In this document: piece after piece, positions 1 through 6,990 of the stretch
Numbering within the stretch: the first letter of the stretch is position 1
How the letters are laid out: the number at the start of each line of letters is the position of its first letter
Source: Planctomycetaceae bacterium
Lineage (GTDB): Bacteria > Planctomycetota > Planctomycetia > Pirellulales > Pirellulaceae
Length of the DNA: 8,136 nucleotides
NCBI GenBank assembly: GCA_007129635.1
Contig: SKVE01000379.1
Location: 1-8,136, forward strand
Direction of reading: 5' to 3'
Position numbers and translations under genes: made by a program
Notes under the pieces: generated by a model
The model's input: only the letters and a program-made list of their open reading frames with translations
Databases searched by the model: none
What the model was told of the DNA's origin: nothing

Positions 1-2
1 AG

Positions 3-1229
3 CTGGTCGAAGACTACAGCCGCGAACTGCCCGACGAACTAAGCCCCAATTCGCTGCGCAGACAATTTCTTGAACGGGTCAGCGAGACCTGGTTGACGAT
101 CGAACAACCGCAGCGAGCCTACCAGACGGCCGCAGAAGCTTCCCCCTATCCTCTCGTGCTGACGACGATCCTGAATCGACTTCACAGCCAGCGCGGCGAA
201 GATCCACGGAATCTGTTGGCCCTCCTGCGGCGGACTCGCCCAAACCGCCCCACCGAAACGGTTTTGACCGAACTCGATGCGCTGCTTCACCCGTCGCCCG
301 CAGAAGATCTTGCCGAGTTCAACCGACTGGTCCAAAGAATGCTGCCGCTGATCGATTCCAATGATACGGCCGCCAACGATGCGACGCGAGCGGCGATCGC
401 ACGGGTGTGCCTGCAACGTGATCAGCGCGAGCTGGCTCGGCAAGTGATCGAAGAAGCCGATCCGAACCGCTTGGAGATCCTGGCTTTGTCGGCTGAGATC
501 GCCTGGCGCGATCAGCGATGGTCGGAAGCAGCCGAATTGTTCGAACGGCTTTGGCAAGCCGATCACGATCGGCTGGCCGATCTGTTCCTGGCCGGTTCCG
601 CCCTGCAAAAGGCGGGATTGCCAAAAGAAGCAGACCAGCACTGGCGACTGGTCCACCAGTTGGCGATCACCGGCCCGGACCGGCTGCGACTGGCCCGCGG
701 CTTGCTCAGCTACGACCGGTTGGATCATGAGCTGACGGATCGAGCGATCGAGCAGTGCCATCTGGTGCTCCGCACCGCGGCGCCCGGCCATCGGGCGTGG
801 TATGAAGCGACTCAACTCTTGGCCAAACACGCCCAGGACGCCCCGCCCGACCAGACGGCGGATTGGCTCGATTATTCCGCGGTGGGCGATTTCGCCTTGC
901 CCCCTGCCCAGCATCCGCTGATCGAAAACCTGCGAAGGGTGGCGAGAATCCATCTTCTGCGGGCCATCGCAGCCATCGAAGCGGGCGATATCGACAAGGC
1001 TTTCCGACACGCGGGGCAAGCCCTGGATGCCACTCCCGCCGATACAACGATCTGCGAAGAACTGGTGCCTCGATTGGACGACGCCGGGCATGGGCGTCTG
1101 GCCGACGAGCTGTTCCAGCGGCAGTACGGAATCTACAAGCAGGCGATCACCGCTTGGCCTGATTCGGCCATGCTGAACAACAACGTGGCTCGATTGGTCG
1201 CTCGCTGCGGACGACCCCCGGAAGACTAG
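3..1229 (+). CDS. TPR-like helical-repeat protein, 3' part only
   Basis: This frame is open from the first bases of the window to a TAG at 1227-1229, giving 408 visible codons. A TTG at 93 could be read as a start, but the frame runs in unbroken from upstream with the same Arg/Glu/Leu-rich composition, so I treat the 5' end as missing. The protein is almost all alpha-helical, with paired amphipathic helices of TPR type. The clearest is around visible residues 155-215, with segments such as EAAELFERLWQ and LADLFLAGSALQKAG. A later unit, AIAAIEAGDIDKAFRHAGQALD, lies near residues 320-340. Near the end, AWPDSAMLNNNVARLVARC resembles the Asn-Asn-hydrophobic-Ala segment that opens a last TPR unit in many planctomycete TPR proteins. 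Here the chain stops a few residues later (see findings). No catalytic motif is visible. It is probably a scaffold or interaction protein; its location is unknown because the N-terminus is missing. Confidence 0.82.
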   Translation: MVEDYSRELPDELSPNSLRRQFLERVSETWLTIEQPQRAYQTAAEASPYPLVLTTILNRLHSQRGEDPRNLLALLRRTRPNRPTETVLTELDALLHPSPAEDLAEFNRLVQRMLPLIDSNDTAANDATRAAIARVCLQRDQRELARQVIEEADPNRLEILALSAEIAWRDQRWSEAAELFERLWQADHDRLADLFLAGSALQKAGLPKEADQHWRLVHQLAITGPDRLRLARGLLSYDRLDHELTDRAIEQCHLVLRTAAPGHRAWYEATQLLAKHAQDAPPDQTADWLDYSAVGDFALPPAQHPLIENLRRVARIHLLRAIAAIEAGDIDKAFRHAGQALDATPADTTICEELVPRLDDAGHGRLADELFQRQYGIYKQAITAWPDSAMLNNNVARLVARCGRPPED

Positions 1230-1337
1230 GCTCCAAAAAAACAACGGCAGCAGTTCGCACCCGCCCCTTGATCCACCAGTCCTTCCCTTGTTAAGCTCTG
1301 GAAATTTTTGTGAGCCTACCGGACCTCGCCCTTGTAG

Positions 1338-1358
1338 AGCGGGTGCCGTCTGCCCGCT
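1338..1358 (+). other. Intergenic hairpin upstream of carB
   Basis: The arms AGCGGGT (1338-1344) and GCCCGCT (1352-1358) pair over seven positions, one of them a G-T wobble, around a 7-base loop. The hairpin lies about 110 bases after the TPR gene stop and 69 bases before the carB start. No T-run follows it, so it is not a textbook Rho-independent terminator. It could end the upstream transcript, form part of the carB leader, or be a copy of a dispersed palindrome. Nothing else convincing is seen in the 1230-1427 gap: there is an A-run at 1235-1241 and a T-run at 1305-1309, but no clear promoter pair. Confidence 0.3.
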
Positions 1359-1418
1359 AGATTCTTGGTAGTGCCAGGAGATAAACACCCACCTTTAGAA
1401 GCCCGTTGGGGCCAAGAC

Positions 1419-1423
1419 AGGGA
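1419..1423 (+). promoter_or_regulatory. Probable ribosome binding site of carB
   Basis: AGGGA lies four bases before the GTG at 1428. The spacing is a little short, but it is the best Shine-Dalgarno-like match near the beginning of carB. It helps choose the 1428 GTG over the in-frame TTG at 1365, which would add 21 residues with no counterpart in the family. Confidence 0.4.
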
Positions 1424-1427
1424 ACAC

Positions 1428-4400
1428 GTGCCACGCCGAAACGACATTCAGAAGATCCTGTTGATCGGGTCCGGTCCCATCGTCATCGGACAGGCCTGCG
1501 AGTTTGATTATTCCGGGACGCAGGCCTGCAAGGCGCTGCGTGAGGAAGGTTACGAGGTCGTGCTGGTCAATTCCAACCCGGCCACGATCATGACCGACCC
1601 GGCAACCGCCCACCGGACTTACATCGAACCATTGACGTGGCAAATCGTGGAAAAGATCATTCAACGTGAACGTCCGGATGCACTGCTACCCACTTTAGGA
1701 GGGCAGACCGGCCTGAATCTGGCGATGGATCTGGATCGGCATGGGGTTTTGGAAAAATACGGCGTCAAGATGATCGGCGCCAACGCAGCGGTGATCGCCA
1801 AGGCCGAAGAACGCGAGCAGTTCAAGCAGGCGATGTACTCGATCGGCCTGGAATGCTGTGTCAGCGAGATCGTCACCACGATCGAACAGGCCAGGTCAGC
1901 CGTCTCGCGGATCGGGTTGCCTTGCGTGGTACGGCCCAGCTTTACTTTGGGTGGCTCGGGTTCGGCGATCGCTTACAACCGCGGGGAGTTCGACACGCTT
2001 GTCCAACGCGGCTTGGACCAATCGCCGATTCACGAGGTGTTGATCGAAGAGTCGGTGCTGGGTTGGAAAGAGTTCGAGATGGAGGTGATGCGCGATCTGG
2101 ACGACAATGTCGTGATCATCTGCGCCATCGAGAATTTCGATCCGATGGGCGTACACACGGGGGATTCGATCACCGTCGCACCGGCCCAGACGCTGACCGA
2201 CAAGGAATACCAATTGATGCGGGACGCCAGCCTGGCGGTGATTCGCGAGATCGGCGTCGAGACGGGCGGATCGAATATCCAGTTCGCGATCCATCCCGAA
2301 ACGGGCCGCATGGTGGTGATCGAGATGAACCCGCGAGTCAGCCGATCCAGTGCCTTGGCGTCCAAGGCGACGGGCTTTCCGATCGCCAAGATTGCGGCCA
2401 AACTGGCGGTGGGGTACCGCTTGCACGAACTGGCCAACGATATCACGCAGAAGACCAAGGCGTGTTTTGAACCGACGATCGACTATGTGGTCACCAAGAT
2501 CCCTCGATTCGCTTTCGAGAAATTCCCCGACGCGGACGATACCCTGACGACTCAGATGAAGAGTGTCGGCGAGACGATGGCGATCGGGCGGACGTTCAAG
2601 GAATCCCTGCAAAAGGCCCTGCGCGGTCTGGAAGTCGGCAGCTTCGGGCTGGGCTGCGACGGCAAGGATCTGTGGGGGACCGACAAGCAACCGTCGATCG
2701 AAGAGATCCGTGCGAAGCTGTCGAGGCCCAACTACGAACGCATCTGGTACGTGCGTTATGCCATCAAAGCCGGGTTGTCGATCGACGAAATCTATCGATT
2801 GTCCTGGATCGATCCTTGGTTCCTGGACCAGTTGGCGGAGATCATCGAGATGGAGGATCGGTTGCGCGGCTTCGGGGATGTTTCCGAGGTGGATGATGCG
2901 ACGCTGCGCCAGGCCAAACGCTTCGGTTTCTCCGATCGGCAACTGGCCACGCTGTGGCAGACGACGGACATGGCGGTCCGCGAGCATCGCAAGTCGCGGG
3001 GCATCGTCGCCACGTTCAAGTCGGTGGATACATGCGCGGCCGAATTCGAGGCGTATACGCCCTATTATTATTCCACCTACGAAGACGAGGATGAAACACC
3101 GCCCAAGCAACCGGGCAAACGCCGGATCATGATCCTGGGCGGCGGACCCAACCGGATCGGGCAGGGGATCGAGTTCGATTACTGCTGCTGTCACGCCAGC
3201 TTTGCGCTCCGCGAAATGGGCATCGAATCGGTGATGGTCAATTCCAACCCGGAGACGGTCAGCACCGACTATGACACCAGCGATCTGTTGTTTTTCGAGC
3301 CGCTGACGACCGAGGACGTGCTGAATATCTTCGACCGGGTCCAACCCGACGGCGTGATCGTCCAGTTCGGTGGTCAGACGCCCCTGAATCTGGCGCGGGC
3401 GCTGGATACGGCGGGCGTCCCGATCATCGGGACCACGGTCGACACGATCGAGGCCGCCGAGGATCGTGAGAAGTTTGCTGCCATGTTGCGGAAAGTCAAC
3501 CTGAAGCAACCTTCCAACGGCATCGCCCTGACCATGAACCAGGCGCTGGACGAAGTCAACAAGATCGGCTTTCCCGCCCTGGTCCGCCCCAGCTTTGTGT
3601 TGGGCGGTCGAGCGATGGAGATCTGCTACGACCACACTCAGTTCGAACGCTACGTGGCCGAAGCCTTCATCGCGGCTCAAGGCCAGCCGGTGCTGATCGA
3701 TCGCTTCTTGGAAGACGCCACCGAGGTGGATGTGGATGCGATCAGCGACGGCCAGGATGTCTGCGTGATGGGGATCATGGAACATATCGAAGAGGCGGGA
3801 GTGCACTCCGGTGACTCCGCGTGCTCGATCCCACCGTACAACCTGCCGATGTCCGTCATCCAGGAGATCCGGGATGCCACCCACGCGATGGCGAAGCATC
3901 TGAAGGTGGTCGGCCTGATGAATGTCCAATTCGCGGTCAAACAGGACGAGGACGGGATGAGCGTCTATGTGCTGGAAGTCAACCCGCGCGCCAGTCGCAC
4001 CGTGCCGTTCGTCGCCAAAGCCACCGGCGTTCCGGTGGCCAAGCTGGCCGCCAAGGTGATGGCCGGCGCGACGCTGGCCGAATTGGGTGTCGATCGCGAA
4101 CCGCTGCCGCGACACGTGTCCATCAAGGAAAGTGTTTTCCCGTTTCGCAAGTTCGTGGGCGTCGATATCGCCCTGGGCCCCGAGATGCGCAGCACGGGCG
4201 AGGTGATGGGGATCAGCGAACGTTTCTCGATCGCGTTTGCCAAGAGCCAGATCGCGGCCGGCGTCGTGTTGCCGCCCGAACAACAGACCCTGTTCGTCAG
4301 TGTGACCGATCGGCACAAACAGCCGTTTATCGATCTGGCACGGCGATTGGTGGCCCTGGGGTTCCAGTTGATCGCGACCGATGGGACGGCGCGCCGCCTG

Positions 4401-4709
4401 GAATCCGCCGAGATCCCCGTCGCCCGAGTGAAAAAGATTGCCGAAGGCCATCCGAATCTGCTGGATTATCTGATCGACGATCGTATCGGGCTGGTCATCA
4501 ACACGCCCAGCGGCAAAGGCGCGCGAACCGATGAAGGACGCATCCGTGCTGCGGCCGTCCAGCACGGCGTTTCCTGCATCACCACCGTCCAGGCCGCCGA
4601 GGCAGTGGTACGAGCGATGGAGGCGTTGCGGACAGAAGAACTGACCGTCGAAGCCCTGCAAGACCGGTTCCCGGAAACCGCGATCCCCAAACCCCAGCCC
4701 CCCGCGTGA
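1428..4709 (+). CDS. carB: Carbamoyl-phosphate synthase large subunit CarB
   Basis: CarB makes carbamoyl phosphate from bicarbonate, ammonia (delivered from glutamine by CarA) and two ATP, in the cytoplasm, for pyrimidine and arginine synthesis. The GTG start gives [17 protein letters not shown], matching the E. coli N-terminus residue for residue; length is 1093 aa against 1073 in E. coli. The order is carboxy-phosphate ATP-grasp half (about 1-400), oligomerisation domain (about 400-555), carbamoyl-phosphate ATP-grasp half (about 560-945) and C-terminal MGS-like allosteric domain (about 950-1075). First-site residues R129, R169, E215, Q285, E299, N301 and R303 are present at E. coli numbering. 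Second-site R720, E766, E850, N852 and R854 are also present. The ornithine-pocket equivalents E788, D796, E901 and T1052 and the UMP/IMP-pocket equivalents K964, T984, T987 and K1003 are kept, so feedback control by UMP and activation by ornithine are plausible. A four-residue insertion precedes E850, and the tail after about 1075 is Pro-rich. carA is not adjacent. Confidence 0.98.
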   Translation: MPRRNDIQKILLIGSGPIVIGQACEFDYSGTQACKALREEGYEVVLVNSNPATIMTDPATAHRTYIEPLTWQIVEKIIQRERPDALLPTLGGQTGLNLAMDLDRHGVLEKYGVKMIGANAAVIAKAEEREQFKQAMYSIGLECCVSEIVTTIEQARSAVSRIGLPCVVRPSFTLGGSGSAIAYNRGEFDTLVQRGLDQSPIHEVLIEESVLGWKEFEMEVMRDLDDNVVIICAIENFDPMGVHTGDSITVAPAQTLTDKEYQLMRDASLAVIREIGVETGGSNIQFAIHPETGRMVVIEMNPRVSRSSALASKATGFPIAKIAAKLAVGYRLHELANDITQKTKACFEPTIDYVVTKIPRFAFEKFPDADDTLTTQMKSVGETMAIGRTFKESLQKALRGLEVGSFGLGCDGKDLWGTDKQPSIEEIRAKLSRPNYERIWYVRYAIKAGLSIDEIYRLSWIDPWFLDQLAEIIEMEDRLRGFGDVSEVDDATLRQAKRFGFSDRQLATLWQTTDMAVREHRKSRGIVATFKSVDTCAAEFEAYTPYYYSTYEDEDETPPKQPGKRRIMILGGGPNRIGQGIEFDYCCCHASFALREMGIESVMVNSNPETVSTDYDTSDLLFFEPLTTEDVLNIFDRVQPDGVIVQFGGQTPLNLARALDTAGVPIIGTTVDTIEAAEDREKFAAMLRKVNLKQPSNGIALTMNQALDEVNKIGFPALVRPSFVLGGRAMEICYDHTQFERYVAEAFIAAQGQPVLIDRFLEDATEVDVDAISDGQDVCVMGIMEHIEEAGVHSGDSACSIPPYNLPMSVIQEIRDATHAMAKHLKVVGLMNVQFAVKQDEDGMSVYVLEVNPRASRTVPFVAKATGVPVAKLAAKVMAGATLAELGVDREPLPRHVSIKESVFPFRKFVGVDIALGPEMRSTGEVMGISERFSIAFAKSQIAAGVVLPPEQQTLFVSVTDRHKQPFIDLARRLVALGFQLIATDGTARRLESAEIPVARVKKIAEGHPNLLDYLIDDRIGLVINTPSGKGARTDEGRIRAAAVQHGVSCITTVQAAEAVVRAMEALRTEELTVEALQDRFPETAIPKPQPPA

Positions 4710-4728
4710 TCCCGCAGACCGTGGGCCA

Positions 4729-4749
4729 GTCGAGCGCGCTCCGCTCGAC
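4729..4749 (+). other. Perfect 8-bp inverted repeat between carB and the HD gene
   Basis: The arms GTCGAGCG (4729-4736) and CGCTCGAC (4742-4749) match perfectly around the 5-base loop CGCTC. The hairpin fills much of the 51-base gap and ends 11 bases before the ATG at 4761, so in RNA it would sit against the ribosome binding region of the HD gene. No T-run follows. It could be a processing or pause hairpin that uncouples the HD gene from carB, a weak terminator, or a dispersed palindrome. Confidence 0.45.
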
Positions 4750-4760
4750 GGAAAGCGACC

Positions 4761-5369
4761 ATGGATGAAAACCTGACACGATTGGCTCAACAAATCGAAT
4801 TCGTCGTCGAAATCGACAAACTCAAACACGTCTACCGACGCACCTGGCTGATGGATGCGTCGCGGAACGAAAACGACGCGGAACATTCGTGGCATCTGGC
4901 CGTGATGGCGATCCTGTTGGCCGAACATGCGCGGTCCCCGCAAATTGACCTGCTGGCCGTGCTGAAAATGGTGCTGATCCACGATCTGGTCGAGATCGAT
5001 GCGGGAGACACCTTTGCCTACGACCAGGCCGGTGCGGCCGACAAGGCACAGCGGGAACAGGCTGCGGCCGACCGCCTGTTCCGATTGCTACCCGCCGATC
5101 AGGCGGCCGAGTTCCGAGCGATCTGGGAAGAATTCGAAGCGAGGGAAACTCTCGAAGCCCAATTCGCAGCGGCCTTGGATCGGTTCCAGCCGATGCTGCA
5201 CAACTATCGGACGGCAGGCAGAGCGTGGCGCGAACACGGGATCACGGCCGACCAGGTGCTGGCTCGCAATGAATCCATGGCCGACGGCTCGCCAACCCTG
5301 TGGCAGTACGCTCGCCAAATGGTCGCCGATGCCGTGGCCAAGGGCCATTTGGCCCCTCCGGTTCCCTAG
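4761..5369 (+). CDS. HD-domain phosphohydrolase, YfbR/HDDC2-like (probable 5'-nucleotidase)
   Basis: This is a 202-aa soluble protein starting at ATG 4761, with a modest GGAAAG five bases upstream. It has the full HD-superfamily metal set: H42 (in AEHSWHLA), H74-D75 (in LIHDLVEIDAGD) and D140 (in LDRFQPMLHN). E78 and D83 sit three and eight residues after the HD aspartate, the same spacing as the catalytic E72 and D77 of E. coli YfbR, a metal-dependent deoxyribonucleoside 5'-monophosphatase. An Arg-rich stretch, YRRTW at 25-29, lies where YfbR has its substrate-binding Arg18. By family knowledge the likely reaction is release of phosphate from (deoxy)nucleoside monophosphates in the cytoplasm. 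Substrate choice cannot be read from sequence, and another phosphomonoester is possible. The 51-base gap behind carB allows a shared transcript, but the hairpin in that gap may reduce read-through. Confidence 0.88.
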   Translation: MDENLTRLAQQIEFVVEIDKLKHVYRRTWLMDASRNENDAEHSWHLAVMAILLAEHARSPQIDLLAVLKMVLIHDLVEIDAGDTFAYDQAGAADKAQREQAAADRLFRLLPADQAAEFRAIWEEFEARETLEAQFAAALDRFQPMLHNYRTAGRAWREHGITADQVLARNESMADGSPTLWQYARQMVADAVAKGHLAPPVP

Positions 5370-5421
5370 GGTTTTCGCGCAATATCCGCTCTGATCGCGT
5401 CAGTCGAATTAACGGTCAGGG

Positions 5422-5449
5422 TTCGTGATTCACGCGCATCCGTTACACT
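5422..5449 (+). promoter_or_regulatory. Weak candidate promoter for the sigma factor gene
   Basis: TACACT at 5444-5449 is a fair -10 match; TTCGTG at 5422-5427, 16 bases upstream, is a poor -35. The short near-palindrome CGTGATTCACG (5424-5434) overlaps the -35 side and could be an operator, though 11-base palindromes also occur by chance. A start here would leave a leader of roughly 190 bases before the ATG at 5647. The call is tentative. Confidence 0.18.
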
Positions 5450-5603
5450 TCCTCCCCCGTCGGTGGAGCTTCAGTCATCCATACAGCTCGGTCGATACTG
5501 GACCCTGGATCGAGAGGGCGCAGGGCGGGAAATCGTCCGCTACGTCCATCTTCGTCTACTCCGTGATCTTTCCAAGCTAGAAGAATGGATTGTCGAAGCG
5601 TCT

Positions 5604-5631
5604 TGCACGGACCGGATGCCCGTGCCACCCA
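5604..5631 (+). repeat. Dispersed-type palindromic repeat in the sigma factor leader
   Basis: GCACGG (5605-5610) and CCGTGC (5620-5625) form a perfect 6-bp inverted repeat around a 9-base loop, inside a phrase reading TGCACGGACCGGATGCCCGT. From memory, close variants of this phrase (read as HGxDARAT on one strand and VARASGPC on the other) recur between genes in planctomycete and verrucomicrobial genomes. Here the two readings are HGPDARATH and VARASGPC. The copy ends 16 bases before the sigma factor ATG. The rest of the 5370-5646 gap holds nothing else I can support beyond the weak promoter candidate. No second copy lies in this window, so the dispersed nature is recalled, not seen. Confidence 0.45.
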
Positions 5632-5646
5632 CGAGAACCGACTTTC

Positions 5647-6639
5647 ATGCACTATACCCGAGTCGACCAATATGCGGCCATCGATCATTACGAAAACCAA
5701 CATCTGTCCGGTGCCAGCGTCGACCACTCCGATGAATTCGTCGACCCGGAACTGGAAGATGTACGCCGCGGTCGACGAGTGCGCCGATCCAGCGACTCGT
5801 CACCCCAAAGCCCCCTGGAAACTTATCTTCGCGAGATCAATGCGACCGCCCTGCTGACCGCGCAGGAAGAAACCATGCTGGCCGAGCGGATCGCGTTGGG
5901 CGATGCCGAAGCCCGCGATCGCATGATCCGTGCCAATCTGCGCTTGGTCGTCAATATCGCCCGCGGCTACGTCGGCAAAGGACTCAGTCTGCCCGACCTG
6001 ATCGAGGAGGGAAATCTCGGCCTGCTGCGAGCGGTCGAAGGTTTCGATCCGACCATGGGCACTCGCTTTAGCACCTATGCCAGCTACTGGATCAAACAGT
6101 CCATTAAACGGGCACTGATCAATTCGGCCAAGACGATCCGCATCCCCGCGTATATGGTCGAATTGCTCTCGAAGTGGCGTCGAGCCAACTCGCGATTGAG
6201 CGAAGAATTGGGGCGAACACCCACTCCCGAAGAGATCGCTCGCGTGCTGGGATTGCCCAAAAAGAAGCTGCCCATCATCAAAAAGGCCATCCGCATCTAT
6301 AATTCAACCCCCCAGACCGATCAGGTCGAGGCTGGTTGGAGTCTGGGCGATACGGTGATGGATGAACGAGCCAAGTCGCCCGAAGACGAATTGCTGGAAA
6401 CCGATGTCATGACCAGCGCGCTGCGGATGCTGGACGAATTGGAACACCGCGAGGCCACGGTGCTGCGCATGCGGTTCGGATTGGGCGACACCGAACCCCA
6501 CACCCTGAAAGAAATCGGGGAAGCACTCGGGTTGACTCGCGAACGAGTCCGACAGATCGAGACCGAAGCCCTGAAGCGATTATCCGACGGCTTGAAAGAT
6601 CCCCGCGAACGCATGCTCGAACGCGCCGCCCGCTACTGA
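5647..6639 (+). CDS. Sigma-70 family RNA polymerase sigma factor, RpoD/SigA-like
   Basis: This 330-aa primary-type sigma factor directs RNA polymerase to promoters. The ATG at 5647 is chosen over the TTG at 5590 because the extra 19 codons are the translated palindromic repeat; no good Shine-Dalgarno is seen. Region 1.1 is absent; residues 1-54 are a polar, probably disordered tail. Region 1.2 starts at SPLETYLREIN (55-65). Region 2 spans about 91-160, with core-binding residues around DLIEEGNLGLLRAVEGFD (117-134) and the melting motif RFSTYASYW (140-148). Region 3 spans about 163-220, starting TIRIPAYM. Region 4 is 260-315, with LTRERVRQIE (296-305) retaining the -35 contact residues R298, E299, R302 and Q303. 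In region 2.4, Q151 matches E. coli Q437, but K154 replaces the T440 equivalent. The linker at 221-235 is poorer in acidic residues than the E. coli finger. It could be the housekeeping factor or a group 2 paralogue; the residues favour an essential-type factor, but paralogue number cannot be judged here. Confidence 0.95.
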   Translation: MHYTRVDQYAAIDHYENQHLSGASVDHSDEFVDPELEDVRRGRRVRRSSDSSPQSPLETYLREINATALLTAQEETMLAERIALGDAEARDRMIRANLRLVVNIARGYVGKGLSLPDLIEEGNLGLLRAVEGFDPTMGTRFSTYASYWIKQSIKRALINSAKTIRIPAYMVELLSKWRRANSRLSEELGRTPTPEEIARVLGLPKKKLPIIKKAIRIYNSTPQTDQVEAGWSLGDTVMDERAKSPEDELLETDVMTSALRMLDELEHREATVLRMRFGLGDTEPHTLKEIGEALGLTRERVRQIETEALKRLSDGLKDPRERMLERAARY

Positions 6640-6685
6640 TCCACACCATCCTGGACCGCATCGCGCCAACAAAACGATCCGCCCC

Positions 6686-6702
6686 GCTTGCCGGTCGCAA
6701 GC
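6686..6702 (+). terminator. Hairpin downstream of the sigma factor gene, possible terminator
   Basis: GCTTGC (6686-6691) and GCAAGC (6697-6702) pair perfectly around the 5-base loop CGGTC, 46 bases after the sigma factor stop codon. The following bases are pyrimidine-rich (TCTCCGTCTTCC) but hold no true T-run, so intrinsic termination is possible rather than clear. Confidence 0.3.
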
Positions 6703-6734
6703 TCTCCGTCTTCCAGGCCGAGAGCCGGAGCCAT

Positions 6735-6759
6735 CACTTCGCACTTTGCACTTTGCACT
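6735..6759 (+). repeat. Heptamer tandem repeat, about 3.6 units
   Basis: The units CACTTCG, CACTTTG, CACTTTG and a partial CACT run head to tail with a period of seven bases and one mismatch. The repeat is in the gap, not in a gene. I recall similar CACTTTG arrays between genes in other planctomycetes, but no other copy is in this window. The likely cause is slippage or a dispersed repeat; no function is implied. Confidence 0.7.
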
Positions 6760-6880
6760 CCCGGTCCCCCCGCTTGCCCACCAGATCCAGACGAGATCGA
6801 ACCAGTTGGCCGACGATTGATCTTGACGTCTTTCTCTGTTGGCGGTAACCACAGACGCGATCCCTGCGGTGTCAATCGCC

Positions 6881-6928
6881 ATGAGTAACATTGCGAATAT
6901 GCGCAATCTGCGCAGAATGCAACTGTAA
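6881..6928 (+). other. Possible 15-codon leader ORF
   Basis: ATG at 6881 to TAA at 6926 would encode MSNIANMRNLRRMQL. It ends 94 bases before the BBP7 ATG and is followed by the inverted repeats at 6951-6990. There is no visible Shine-Dalgarno, and frames this short arise by chance. It is listed because the position resembles that of an attenuation leader. A tandem 9-mer (AATATGCGC, AATCTGCGC at 6896-6913) explains its repeated Asn-x-Arg pattern and may be the real feature. Confidence 0.12.
6896..6914 (+). repeat. Tandem 9-mer containing paired TGCGCA palindromes
   Basis: AATATGCGC (6896-6904) is followed directly by AATCTGCGC (6905-6913), one mismatch in nine. Each carries TGCGCA, which is self-complementary, so the two copies (6900-6905 and 6909-6914) can also pair as a 6-bp stem with a 3-base loop. 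TTGC at 6891 and GCAA at 6919 add outer symmetry. It could be a pair of protein-binding half sites upstream of the BBP7 gene or an RNA hairpin. Confidence 0.45.
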
Positions 6929-6950
6929 AAAAGATTTTAAGGGTTGTAAC

Positions 6951-6976
6951 GCCCAGGACCGATATAAGTCCTGGGC
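6951..6976 (+). promoter_or_regulatory. Perfect 9-bp inverted repeat upstream of the BBP7 gene
   Basis: GCCCAGGAC (6951-6959) and GTCCTGGGC (6968-6976) match perfectly around the 8-base spacer CGATATAA. It is the strongest inverted repeat noticed in the window and ends 46 bases before the BBP7 ATG. The sequence TATAAG at 6963-6968 runs from the spacer into the right arm and resembles a -10 element, though no good -35 lies 16-18 bases upstream. It could be an operator over a promoter or a 5' leader hairpin. No T-run follows it, which argues against an intrinsic terminator. Confidence 0.5.
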
Positions 6977-6990
6977 CGTGGCAGTGGCCC
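6973..6990 (+). other. Alternative hairpin overlapping the 9-bp inverted repeat
   Basis: GGGCC (6973-6977) can pair with GGCCC (6986-6990), with flanking G-T wobbles possible, around GTGGCAGT. It shares the bases 6973-6976 with the right arm of the 9-bp repeat, so the two RNA hairpins cannot both form. It ends 32 bases before the BBP7 start codon. Confidence 0.25.

Noticed and set aside
93..95. TTG at 93 as a true start of the TPR gene
   Set aside because: The frame is open to the left edge with consistent composition and no ribosome binding site precedes the TTG, so the gene most likely begins upstream of the window.
39..1388. Long minus-strand open frame opposite the TPR gene
   Set aside because: It shows no domain or plausible start, and it runs through the carB leader hairpin. 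The + strand frame has coherent helical repeats.
1365..1427. TTG at 1365 as the carB start
   Set aside because: The added 21 residues have no counterpart in CarB, while the GTG at 1428 gives the family's exact N-terminus and has AGGGA in front.
1896..4982. Very long open frame on the minus strand opposite carB and the start of the HD gene
   Set aside because: It is antisense to a carB with intact catalytic residues and has no recognisable domain. Its Arg/His/Gln/Asp-rich composition is what the codon usage of the + strand would produce in that frame.
5345..5358. GGGCC / GGCCC inverted repeat near the end of the HD gene
   Set aside because: It lies inside the coding region with a 4-base loop and a 5-bp stem, within what is expected by chance at this GC content.
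5443..5727. Minus-strand frame containing VARASGPC
   Set aside because: The VARASGPC stretch is the repeat read on the other strand, a common source of false small proteins.
5463..5735. Overlapping + strand frame of 90 codons before and into the sigma gene
   Set aside because: It has no recognisable domain, crosses the palindromic repeat and overlaps the sigma gene in another frame.
6823..6851. TTGACG at 6823 as the -35 of a BBP7 promoter
   Set aside because: The hexamer 17 bases downstream, TAACCA, is a poor -10, and no better partner is seen at 16-18 bases.
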